16,595 nt of DNA from Euperipatoides rowelli (taxonomy: Eukaryota > Onychophora > Udeonychophora > Euonychophora > Peripatopsidae). Position 1 is the first letter of the stretch. Each line of letters begins with the position of its first letter. Location: assembly GCA_003024985.2 (NCBI GenBank), contig PXIH01S0007661.1; one strand, given 5' to 3'. Made by a program: the position numbers and the translations under genes. The notes under the pieces were generated by a model. That model saw only the letters and a program-made list of their open reading frames with translations, had not been told where the DNA came from and made no database searches. Positions 1-8,554 of the stretch are shown piece by piece.

Positions 1-833
1 TTGATGTCATCCGCATAACATTTGACAGTAGCAAAAGTAAACTCATTCAGATCTGCCAAATAATAATTAAACAGTTCGGCCGACAATACGGCGCCCTGTG
101 GTAGACCTAAAGAGCGAACATTTTTGTTAGATTTAATATTCACTATAACTGTCCAAAAAGGACGATTACACAAAAATCCTATGACCCAGCTGGACAATGC
201 AAAAGTTAATTCAGTGTTATTCAATTTGTTCATCAATCTATCTAAGGGGACCAGATCGAATGCACTTGAAAGATCCAAATAAATAATACACACAGAGTGA
301 TCCATGTCTCTTAAACTTGTCCAATCATTTACAGCGGACAAAACACAAGTCTCGGTAGAATGTTTTGGTCTGAAACCATGTTGAAAAGGATTTAAATATT
401 TTGTCAAAATTGGACGAATGCAATATAGTATAGCTCGTTCTGCTATTTTAGATATGGCATTCNTTATGCTAATGGGCCTATAGTTTAATATAGAATTTCT
501 ACTTCCCTTCTTGAATGTAGGCACAACAATGGTTTCTTTCCAAGAGATGGGCAACAATTTAAAAATAATTGACTGATTGATTGATAGTGTAATAAAATCA
601 GAAAAAAAATCAACAAATTCCTTAATAAATAAATTACAAATTCCATCTGTTCCCTTAGTATAAGATGTTTCAGATTGATCTATTAGATTTTTAATAAAAT
701 CTCTCTCAAACATAAACAAATTATCAGATTTATCAGTGATTACTATTTTACAATCAATTTTCTTTTCACGTAAAATATGAGCAGAATACAGGTCTGCTAT
801 TTCTTTCTTATCTGATATTTCTATGTTGAAAGC
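1..833 (-). mobile_element. Non-LTR retrotransposon (LINE) reverse transcriptase, partial
   Basis: The minus strand is open for 277 codons from just after a TAA at 836-834 to the window edge, interrupted only by one ambiguous base at 463. It reads as the fingers and palm of a LINE reverse transcriptase, the enzyme that copies element RNA into DNA at the target site. Visible blocks in order are NYRPIS (residues 117-122), QHGFRPKHSTE (151-161), YLDLSSAFD with the first catalytic Asp (about 185-193), LGLPQGAVLS (about 243-251) and YADD (273-276) at the very edge. The endonuclease and most of the linker are absent on the upstream side, where AT-rich DNA begins at about 837, so this is probably a 5'-truncated insertion. 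The rest of the ORF should continue beyond position 1. The motifs suit a Jockey/CR1/I-group element; I cannot fix the clade. There is no in-frame stop, so it is younger than the gypsy copy in this window. Confidence 0.88.
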
Positions 834-1339
834 TTAGATTTTTTTTAAATATATACTTTATGTCTTATATTGTCATTAAATACCATAAAAAGCAAATTAT
901 TTACAAAATAAATTAAATTTCAGTCAATAGAAATGATGGCTTGGAGTTATCATCTCTTAAATCTGTTATATGGCTGGCTACCAGGGCTAAATAAAATATT
1001 TTAAAAATTTATCATATAAAAACTTAGGAAATTTTTTTTTTCTTATATAAAAGTAAATTTAAAAAGTAAACACATAATGGGGATTGATTTCTGTATTTTT
1101 TCATTGTTAAGAGTAACAAGTTTGCCTATTTTCCTTTTTTACATTAAAAAAAAAGGACTAATATTGTATGTTATATTGGATGTTATATTAGACATTGTAG
1201 TCACATTATTACTTCATAAAATTAAGAAATATGTAATATGATTTAGCATATTACATTCATAGAATGTAGTGCTTTCAATGGCTGCTAGCTTGTAAATAGT
1301 GTATATAGAATCATTTTTTTAATTTGGTTTTATTTTCTG
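834..1339. other. AT-rich sequence, nothing recognised
   Basis: This stretch is strongly AT-rich, with short T and A runs and no open frame of note on either strand. I see no repeat boundary except the probable 5' truncation point of the LINE at about 834-840. Confidence 0.5.
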
Positions 1340-1990
1340 ATGTTTTTTTTTCATGTTATCTTTGAAGTTTTGACATGTTGATGCTTTGATTTTGGCCAGC
1401 AATTGCGGAAAAATTAGGACTTATGATTCGTTTTTTGATTATTGGTCATGTGTTTTATAGATGGGTTGTTTTTCCCGCTATCGAGGCCTGCATTTGTGAT
1501 GCTTTTACTTCATTGCCTGTTATACAACATTCTTTTGTGTTCTTCAATTATTGTTTCATGTTCTAAAGTTTGGACTAGAATTTATTTACAAAGTCACTTT
1601 GACTGTGTCCTGGATTACGAGATGGATTTGGCTTTCAGCTTTCTTCAATGATAAAAGTCATGTTTTCGTTTTCTGTGCATTTTGAGTGTTCCTGTAATTT
1701 GTCTTATTCCCTGGACTTTTAGAATCTGCATTTTATTTTTATGTAGATATTATTTGGATTGGTGATTTTGGTGACTTTGTTTGTTTTTCATCGGGACTAT
1801 TTTAAGGGCAATTTAGGATTTAAATTGTTCTGTGAATTGTAATTTCTACGAGAACTTTTATTATCTTACATTTTTATATTATTATTTATTCTTTACTTTT
1901 ATAGAATAAACTTTTATTACCGTCCGTATTATAAATGTAAAAAAGAGGCACATCCTTTGCGGCTAGACCTTTTTTTTGTAATTTCTTTTG
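1340..1990 (+). other. T-rich, less AT-biased segment with a poly(A) signal
   Basis: The plus strand here is T-rich, with more G and C than its surroundings and a different texture from the flanking A/T runs. It contains a short ORF at 1442-1651 whose product has no recognisable motif, and an AATAAA at 1905-1910 near the right end. This could be a decayed LTR, a retroelement UTR, or the 3' untranslated part of a host transcript. I cannot decide between these, and no terminal repeat is visible. Confidence 0.3.
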
Positions 1991-2724
1991 CTAAATGTTA
2001 ATAAATTATATCTGAAATATATACAGTATATTATATAAAGCCTAAATGTAACGGATTTTTAAAATTTTCTTTTATTATTGATTTTCAAAGATAATTATTA
2101 CTAAAAAAAAAATTTTACGGAAAAAAAAAAGTTATTTAAGGATAAATTAAGAATATTCCTATCCTCCATCTGAGATTTTTTTGGGTTCGAGATTATTTCT
2201 ATGACGATACTATCTATATATTTTAGGTGATAATTGATTTATTTTGTAAATAGATAATGTTCCGCTTGAAGTAAAGCTAGTTTAGATTTTTTTTAAACAA
2301 ATTTGACCATAATAGCACACAGTATGAATATGATTATGATTCTGTACAAATATTTAAACAATTAGTCTATAGAATTTCCATCCTTTAGCTGACATAGATA
2401 GTGAATATGGTATAGTTTAGTATAGCAAGCTATATTCATTTCTGAACAATGAAGTAACAAAATCTCTCTCCAAGCATATACAATAGACAATGTTTTAAGT
2501 GGGCGGAGCTTTTAAAGACATATTTAAAAAATTGAATTATAAATATTTTTTTTTTTAAATTTTTTTTTTGTTTATCTGGTGGATTTTTTTTAGTAAAATC
2601 TTGTAAAATCAATAATAAAAAAAATATGTTACATTTGATCTTTAAATAATTATATAGATAAACTTTTGAATGGTTTCAGCAATGTTTATGATGAGAAAAA
2701 TGATACCGGTACATAAAAACTATT
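1991..2724. other. AT-rich sequence, nothing recognised
   Basis: The stretch contains many A and T runs, for example around 2101-2130 and 2548-2570. No gene, tRNA-like sequence or repeat unit is visible. Confidence 0.5.
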
Positions 2725-2885
2725 CCATTTAAGCCACCTCTTGACTCCATTAAGCAGGATATCAGTTTTCATTACATTTAATTAGCCTAACGGCCTAGTA
2801 GAAAATGCCTCTCCATCATACCAGCCCTTGTCGCCGCTGTATAATGACAAGCAGGAGAATTGATGAGGAAATTAATAAGAAATAA
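2725..2885. promoter_or_regulatory. CNE-like block A (candidate conserved non-coding element)
   Basis: The sequence changes abruptly from A/T runs to a complex, non-repetitive block of balanced composition. It contains a homeodomain-type TAATTA core at 2779-2784 and a second AATTAAT near its right end (about 2872-2878). It has no long open frame: all plus frames are stopped and the best minus frame is open for only about 30 codons, with no start or splice context. The texture resembles animal developmental enhancers or CNEs. That assignment is inferred from texture and motif content, not from an alignment. An exon of a non-coding transcript is the main alternative. Confidence 0.4.
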
Positions 2886-2900
2886 ATAAAAATAAATTAA

Positions 2901-3160
2901 CACACTTTTCCCTACAAAGCTTAGTGCTGAAATCAGCAGAATTGGCTTTCTAAGAACATACAAGATTGGCTACCCATCTTGATCAGAAACAGAATGTGAA
3001 ACACTAAGTTCAGCCACTCCACTAAAGATCCGCGTAAAGAAAACTTATCTGTGGGCCTGCTTTACTGGCCAGTTTGAAAGGATAGAGCTAATGTGAACTG
3101 CGTAAGCTCTTACTATATCTAATATACAGCCCACACTCATTGAGAAATAAAACTAGGTTG
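2901..3160. promoter_or_regulatory. CNE-like block B rich in small inverted repeats
   Basis: This second complex block is separated from block A by an A/T spacer. It contains several short inverted repeats: TGCTGA-AA-TCAGCA at 2925-2938, CAAGAT/ATCTTG at 2961-2966 and 2976-2981, the palindrome ACTGGCCAGT at 3064-3073, and the nested structure at 3050-3135. No frame is convincingly open. It could be part of the same regulatory island as block A, or a structured RNA exon. Confidence 0.35.
3050..3135 (+). other. Potential stem-loop with nested stems
   Basis: TGTGGGC at 3050-3056 can pair with GCCCACA at 3129-3135. Inside it, AGAGCT (3084-3089) can pair with AGCTCT (3105-3110) around a 15-nt loop. 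The outer stem is seven perfect base pairs, five or six of them G-C. This is seen in the sequence only: no known RNA family was recognised, and the strand is nominal. Confidence 0.3.
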
Positions 3161-3480
3161 AAGAAAAACTAAATTTTGAGATCACCAAATGAACGCTTTA
3201 GAGGATTTAACATGGGGCATAGACTCCTTTGGCTTAACTTAGGGATGAAGTTTAGTTTATATCCCGCTGTCTGAAGTTGTCTAAATTTAAAAGTTAAAGT
3301 TTAAGCTAATAAAAAAAGTTAAGTAAACATACGGTAACAAAAAATAAACGAATTGAGTTTAATAAATTATAAGAAAGATAAAATTCAATTAAAAAATGAA
3401 ATAAACTAGGAAAGCAAGACTTGCGCGAGCGATCTATAAGTTCAAGCGGCCCTATTGTATCAGGCATAGCCGTTATTGGT
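3161..3480. other. Mixed unique sequence at the right edge of the CNE-like island
   Basis: Moderately complex sequence continues to about 3290, then A-rich DNA, then a short GC-richer patch at 3410-3475 that includes the interrupted palindrome GCAAG-A-CTTGC (3414-3424). There is no gene. It may be the weaker flank of the island at 2725-3160. Confidence 0.3.
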
Positions 3481-3636
3481 AAAAAAAAAATAGTAAAAGT
3501 GTAATTTACAGTAAAACTACAAATGAATGAATGGAATAAAGATCAGTTTTCACCTCAGATAATTGAATCAAATAAATACATTAAAGTAGTAATAACTAAA
3601 TATAATGTACTGTATATACGCTACCGAGTAAAATAA

Positions 3637-3801
3637 GGTAACTTGAAACGCTTTTTAACTTTAACACAGATTTTTCATTTTATTAATAAGTTTACTCTAA
3701 TCACTCACGAAGTATAAGTGGCATAGTATTAAATGTAAATGAACATTTTGTGTTGTTGCAAACCTATTTATTACTTTTTTTTATGGGGGTTTCAAGTTAC
3801 C
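3637..3801. repeat. 13-bp inverted repeat pair, possible MITE or DNA-transposon remnant
   Basis: GGTAACTTGAAAC at 3637-3649 is the exact reverse complement of 3789-3801, with 139 bp between. The right copy is embedded in a GC-richer patch. No target-site duplication is obvious outside the repeats, so a mobile origin is inference only. Confidence 0.35.
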
Positions 3802-4324
3802 CCTCTGGGTAGTGACACTTGAAATATCAATCATTTAACATGAAATTATGGTGCTTTTGAAAGTTATAAACTTACTGGGATACTTAAAACACCAAACTTT
3901 TTTTAAAAAAGTGTAAAAATGCCATAAAAAAGAGGATGGAAAACATTGAATGTATCATTAACTCAACTAAAGGTCGGTATAATTGTGCAATGCCTACATT
4001 TCAATTAAAAAAAAAGTAACAACCCGTTATTACAAACAAAGGTTTCATTGTAAATACAATGACTTTCATATTCATTTTGCTAATATCCTCTTGCGGAAAT
4101 ATGTAGATGTTAGAAGCTTTTGATGATCTCATTTAACATAATTTCAAATTTGTCCCCATCAATACTTGAAATCTGGGCTACAAATTCTTTTTAATTTCCT
4201 TTTTTGTTCCTTCATCATATTTGAGAAACACTAATACAATGTCCTTAGGTTTCAGCTCATTTAGATTGTTGTTACTGATTTCAGTTTCCTTTAGTGCTCA
4301 TCCATTTCAGACAAACTGAAATTC
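3802..4324. other. AT-rich sequence, nothing recognised
   Basis: No open frame, tRNA-like element or terminal repeat is visible between the inverted repeat at 3637-3801 and the palindrome that starts at 4325. Confidence 0.45.
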
Positions 4325-4624
4325 AAGGCATAACTAGTGGAATTCCAGGATTAAAATTTAAATGGAGTTACAAGTAGGAAGACTCACGATGCACTGCCTG
4401 AAGAATTGAAATAAAATCGATTTGTATTATATTATTGGATATTAAGTATCACTGCCTGAAGAATTGAAATATATTATTGAATATTAAGTATGTTTAAACA
4501 TACTTAATATTCAATAATATAATACAAATCGATTTTATTTCATTTCTGCAGGCAGTGCATCGTGATTCTTCCTAGTTGTAACTCCATTTTAATTTTAATC
4601 CTTGAATTCCAATATTTATGTCTT
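4325..4624. repeat. Long foldback palindrome of about 300 bp
   Basis: The two halves are reverse complements about a centre at 4495/4496. The central 50 bp (4471-4520) is a perfect palindrome around GTTTAAAC. Beyond it, 4339-4449 matches the reverse complement of 4500-4610 with about seven differences in 111 positions. Weaker similarity continues out to 4325 and 4624. The left half is about 42 bp longer because part of it is duplicated. The divergence between arms argues against a simple sequencing foldback artefact. A transcript through it would form a hairpin of more than 100 bp. It may be a foldback transposon or MITE, or a locally duplicated inverted segment. No coding capacity is seen. 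Confidence 0.85.
4392..4470 (+). repeat. Partial tandem duplication in the left palindrome arm
   Basis: A 21-bp word beginning CACTGCCTGAAG occurs identically at 4392-4412 and 4450-4470. In both copies it is followed by a related ATTATTG(G/A)ATATTAAGTAT tract. The second unit lacks about 20 bp present in the first. Both copies carry AAGAATT where the right arm has CAGAAAT, so the duplication arose in the left arm after the arms had diverged. Confidence 0.75.
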
Positions 4625-4890
4625 GTGCTACCCTCTATGAACATGTATTGAAAGTTTTAATTGGCATAATAATTTATCATTAATGGGATATTAATGATTT
4701 ATAGTGTTCATTGTAAATATAAAAAATATAATATGAAATGAAAGTATAACTATTAAAACCTTATTACCTTTTGTAAATACACAGTAGTTTAAATTATAAA
4801 TTATTATAGTTAATAAACTATTTTTGTTTTGTGTTTTTTTTTTAAAAAAAAAAAGAATTATGTAAATATTGGTAATTTTTTACACAAATT
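4625..4890. other. AT-rich sequence with a T10-A11 junction
   Basis: No gene is seen. A run of ten T followed by eleven A lies at 4834-4854 and forms a simple palindrome. Confidence 0.5.
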
Positions 4891-4960
4891 TAGTTTAGTT
4901 TATTTATTTATTCAAGTAAAAGATTTAAGCCAATGGCTTATACAGTAAACGAGTCTATGT
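4891..4960 (-). mobile_element. Possible 3' tail of a LINE, reverse orientation
   Basis: On the minus strand this reads as a block containing ATAAGCCATTGGCTTA, followed by a short AAATAAATAAA tail ending near 4898. A self-complementary AAGCC..GGCTT block just before a short tandem (TAAA)n tail is common at the 3' ends of CR1/Jockey-type elements. No coding part is recognisable at higher coordinates. The family assignment is an impression only. Confidence 0.3.
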
Positions 4961-5773
4961 CGTACAACATAATCTTATTGACATATCGTTAAGAAAATCA
5001 GTATACAATTATAAACTTACTGTATCTAGCAAACGATTATAATCACAATATATAAACAAAAAAAAAAAAAAAAATATTCCAAAACACTTATATGACAAGT
5101 CAGTGCATATAAATTATTACAACATACATATACAGAAGAACCTACTATACACACTAACTATATATACACGTCTATCCCACTTACAGTATATATACAACAA
5201 TATATGTTATAATTAATTCTCTTTTTTAAACATTACAAAATTCAAAAACTTTTAAGTTCTTATACTCTCAATCTGTTTCAATCTTGATTTTTTCTTTTAT
5301 AATTAATTCAACACTTCTTTTAAATGTTTTAACTTATTTGATCATTTGTATAAGCTTTATGATTGCACAATAAAATTATTAGGTAATGAACAACTTTCAA
5401 AATGCTATAATGAGAACAACACAATTATTTTCGAAAAGAACAAGGAAGATGCTATACCAGAATTTTACAAAATATTATTTTAAAAATGAAATTATTCTAA
5501 TATTTCGTAACTATATTTCTTGTTATCCATGCTGTAATTAATTAACAGTATGTCTTTTTTTTTTTCCATTGTTGTATTAATTGTTCGATTTTCAATATAT
5601 AAATAAAATTGGGAATGACATTTGGCTTCAAGAGATAATTATTAATAAAATTGAATTAATAATAAAAATAAAAAGTCAATGTAGGTTTAAGCCAACAAGC
5701 TTATTTTTACAGTTTTATTTATCATATAAGAAAGTTGTATTTATTTATATATTATTTTGCCTTGTTGTTTCAG
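4961..5773. other. AT-rich sequence with an A17 tract
   Basis: The tract at 5058-5074 is 17 consecutive A. The remainder is low-complexity AT-rich sequence with no gene that I can support. The last 40 bases before 5773 are T-rich and end in TTTCAG (see the candidate exon). Confidence 0.45.
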
Positions 5774-5845
5774 ATCCACAGGATTTATCAGGTTTGCAAA
5801 TTAAGAGTGTACATATTCAAAAGTTTTGGAAATTCCAAATCAACG
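5774..5845 (+). CDS. Weak candidate internal exon, 72 nt
   Basis: A T-rich stretch ending in TGTTTCAG at 5766-5773 looks like a 3' splice site. It is followed by a denser 72-nt segment, then GTTTGT at 5846, a poor but possible 5' splice site. In the frame that starts with the last two bases of a codon, the exon is open and symmetrical (phase 1 at both ends), with 23 complete codons reading PQDLSGLQIK at the start and FWKFQIN at the end. The frame also stays open into both flanks (5581-5907), so openness alone is weak evidence. I recognise no protein family. A chance match to splice consensus in AT-rich DNA is quite possible. Confidence 0.22.
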
Positions 5846-5907
5846 GTTTGTATTGCATATTTCCTTATTTAGTTTACCATATTTATTATGCTTTCTTTGA
5901 TATCTAA

Positions 5908-6183
5908 AAATAAATGGCATTCTCATCTAAAAGTTAAATTTGGATATTGATGTTGGTATTGGTTGAAACTTGAAAGCAATTAAAATCTTTGTGTGATGCA
6001 AAATGTTCCCTTCCTCCCCTAACCCACACACATGGGTAAATTGGAGTGCAGATGGATAGAGTTGGCAGATAGTATGGTGAGAAATTATATGTACAATAAG
6101 CAGACATATGCAGATAATCAAATAGACTGATGTATCGATAATGTATCACAATAACATTATCAAACTTATTGTAATATACAGTA
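5908..6183. other. Unique sequence, nothing recognised
   Basis: A moderately complex patch at about 5985-6080 contains a C-rich run followed by CACACACA. The overlapping minus-strand ORFs here have no motif and look like chance. Confidence 0.4.
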
Positions 6184-6232
6184 CCATATATATACTGTAT
6201 ATATATACAGTATATATATATATATATATATA
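6184..6232. repeat. TA microsatellite interrupted by TACTGTA/TACAGTA
   Basis: An alternating TA tract is interrupted by TACTGTA at 6193-6199 and TACAGTA at 6206-6212, then runs as pure TA to about 6232. A further TACAGTA sits just upstream at 6177-6183. The whole tract is self-complementary and lies just upstream of the LTR element. Confidence 0.9.
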
Positions 6233-6282
6233 CCATATACTATTTAGAATCCACACATTTATGAAGTATATTGTTAAGTTAG

Positions 6283-6428
6283 TGTATGAACGGGACTGTA
6301 TAAACTGTACTTAGCTCTAATCGCCTAGCTGGTACTGTTTAATTTACATATTTAAGTCTATTAAATATAGTTATTTTTCTTGTTATGTCTGAATCCATCT
6401 TATCACTTACTTAGCAAAAGACACAACA
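6283..6428 (+). repeat. Probable 5' LTR (left end uncertain)
   Basis: The segment runs up to ACACAACA, eight bases before the primer-binding site. It contains ATTAAATATAG and CTGAATCCATCT, words expected in the R-U5 part of such LTRs. A length near 146 bp would fit the short LTRs of this group, but no full 3' copy is present to confirm the left edge. Confidence 0.45.
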
Positions 6429-6435
6429 GAAAAAC

Positions 6436-6447
6436 TGGCGACGAGAA
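6436..6447 (+). other. Primer-binding site of the gypsy element
   Basis: TGGCGACGAGAA follows the presumed LTR end by seven bases and precedes the gag ATG by seven bases. TGGCGAC at this place is the common start of the tRNA primer-binding site in Ty3/gypsy elements, where a host tRNA 3' end primes minus-strand DNA synthesis. Confidence 0.7.
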
Positions 6448-6454
6448 AAACAAA

Positions 6455-7160
6455 ATGGATTCAAAATTAAATACTTTTATCCGTTGAGAATGGCCTGGCA
6501 ACGATATGTACAACAGATCAGATTTTATTTAAAAGCAAATAAAATTCAGGAGGATTTAGAATTAGCGATGGTATTAACTTTAATAGAGGATTATAATTTA
6601 ATATTTTGTGTGATCTTCTTGCACCTGAGAATCCATATGAGAAAACTTTAGCTGAAATTCTCATTATTTTAGAACAACACTTTTTATCTAGACCTCTCAC
6701 CAGGATAGAGAGATTTTACATTAAGGAAATGAAAACACGACAATTTCGAAACAGTTTCTGAATTTGTAGCAGAATTAAAAAAATTGTGTATAAATTTTGA
6801 ATTAAAAGAAACCTAAATTACTTTTTAGTAGACCAATTTATGTACTGTATGTAAATCAAGACTCATCAATACAAAAAAGATGAATCATGTAAAAAGAGAG
6901 AGTTCATTTAAAAATATTGTTCAAATAGCGATAGCCACTGAATTAACTAATAAAAGCACATTAATTTTACAGAATAGTAAACCTCTCGATAAAAAAGCAT
7001 TCAATATTATGAATTGCAATAAACTAAAGGCAATAAATTAAACAAAGATTTTATAAAATGCAAACACTGTGGTGCTACAATGAATCAAAAGGATGTAAAT
7101 TTAAATGAGCAACTTTCATTTCTGTAAAAAAAAAGGTCATCTAAAGAATTGTCATTTTTT
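6455..7160 (+). pseudogene. gag: gag (capsid and zinc-knuckle) pseudogene
   Basis: Gag normally forms the particle and packages element RNA. The ATG at 6455 is followed by ten codons and a stop at 6485. Capsid-like sequence then resumes in other frames: QQIRFYLKANKI at about 6513, APENPYEKTLAEIL at about 6624, ETVSEFVAELKKL at about 6750 and LNYFLVDQF at about 6814. A double zinc knuckle follows at about 7059-7154. Its first half is degenerate (CKHCGA). Its second half reads HFCKKKGHLKNC, but its last residues fall across a frame change. At least four frameshifts and several stops separate these pieces. The order and spacing match mag-type Gag. Confidence 0.75.
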
Positions 7161-7339
7161 TGAAAAAAAGAAAAAGAGATAAAGGAAGTTTTAATTTTAA
7201 AAAAAATGCTAAAATGAATGAATTAGCTGAGCAATGGAATTTTAAAAAGAAAATGAAATGGATAAAAAAAAGTATCTATTAATTACACATTGGGCTATTA
7301 ATCATGCACAAGATTCTCAACAATTGATTACGGTACCAT

Positions 7340-7560
7340 ACATCAGAAGATGAACGGTCAGTCAAGCATTTTCAACTAGAGACCGGGGATGCTGTATGCA
7401 TAATCCCTAAGTAGACCTTCAGAAAATATTGGCCCACTCATAAACTAAGAAACACTTCAATAGTATTAAAGGCCTTCGATCATATAATCAAACGCTTAGG
7501 AGTCAGCCAAGTGGATGTACAATATAATAATATACATGCCTGACATTTGAAGCTATTTAT
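7340..7560 (+). pseudogene. Aspartic protease remnant of the gypsy element
   Basis: The protease would cleave the Gag-Pol polyprotein. HFQLETGDAVCII around 7370-7405 aligns with the active-site block usually written DTGA; here the catalytic Asp is Glu (codon GAG at 7379-7381). A downstream piece reads THKLRNTSIVLKAFDH and RLGVSQVDV near 7435-7520, as expected for the protease flap and C-terminal region. Stops and frame changes flank the motif. Confidence 0.55.
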
Positions 7561-8500
7561 CACTAGAAAAGGACACTCTACTTTATTTGGTAGAGCCTGG
7601 TTCAATTCTCTTGGCTTGTACACCAGATTAAATGATGGATTAATTAAGCAACTTCTTGATGAATTTAAAAAATTATTTTCTTCAAATTAGGTTGAACTGA
7701 ATGACATATTTTTTTGTAAACATAGACCGGTACCATATAACCTATTATCAGCTATTGAAAAAGTAACTGGTAAAAATACAAAAACGATAAATTTTACAAC
7801 CTTTTAAATTATCAAACTGGGCAGCGCCTATTGTCCTCATCCTCAAAATGAATAGACAACTTTTCATTTGCGGCAATTATAAGGTAGGTTTAAAGCGGAA
7901 TCTTTTATTTAAACCGATATCCTCTTCCGCTAATTGATGACATATTTGCCTAACTAGCTGGTAGAAAGTTCTTCTAAAAACTTGACCTTGCCTAAGAATA
8001 TCAGCATGTCAGAGTCGACAAGAAATCAGCCCAATGTTTATCAATAAATATGCACAAATGATGTGTAATTAGACTTCCATTCGGTATCTCTTCGGCTTCA
8101 GTGATCTTTCAGAAGAGCATGGATAAAATTCTCTGTGTTATTGATAATACCACTTGCTACCTTGATGACATTCTCATTGTTAGCAAAAATATTAATGACC
8201 ACATACTGGACTTAAAAAAATGTGTTACAACACTACAAAATGCAGGCATACACCTTAAAATAGACAAATGTGAATTCCCGAAAGAAGTTGAATAACTTAG
8301 TCATAGCATAAACGACGAATGTTTCTGCCCAGCTAATACAAAGATTAAGTCTATAATAGATGCACCCTTACATAAAAACACGGATCAACTTAGATCCTTT
8401 CTTGGCTTAATAAACTATTATCGAAAATTCATTCCGGATTTATCATCAAAATGCACTCTTGGGAAAAAGCAAAAAATGGCAATGGAGCTGCATGATGACA
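7560..8500 (+). pseudogene. pol: Ty3/gypsy reverse transcriptase pseudogene
   Basis: The RT copies element RNA to DNA. The linker LYTRLNDGLIKQLLDEFKKL (about 7616) leads to RPVPYNLLSAIEK (about 7725), SNWAAPIVLILK (about 7811), PLIDDIFA (about 7930), KLDLA (about 7978), RLPFGISSA with FQKSMD (about 8070-8120) and the catalytic YLDDILIV at about 8158-8181. The part around YLDD is the longest clean stretch: it is open from 8101 to a stop at 8293. After that stop it resumes as LRSFLGLINYYRKFIPD (about 8390-8440) and ends near KKWQWS. Stops within the palm (TAA or TAG in the LAGRKFF and KLDLA blocks) and frameshifts inactivate it. Confidence 0.88.
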
Positions 8501-8554
8501 AAACAGTTTGAGTTAATATTTAATTTAAATTAAATAAAATATTAACTCACTATA

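Noticed and set aside
1442-1651. 69-codon hydrophobic, Cys-rich ORF
   Set aside because: Composition follows the T-rich strand. There is no ATG at its first codon, no motif and no splice context.
3030-3140. Resemblance to a mitochondrial rRNA fragment (GGCCAGTTTGAAAGG)
   Set aside because: The usual highly conserved large-subunit rRNA blocks are not present on either side, so a nuclear mitochondrial insertion is not supported.
5934-6236. Minus-strand ORFs of 64 and 100 codons
   Set aside because: The longer one starts inside the TA microsatellite, giving an IYIYIY run. Both lack motifs.
6518-6700. Minus-strand 60-codon ORF
   Set aside because: It is antisense to the gag remnant, which explains the sequence.
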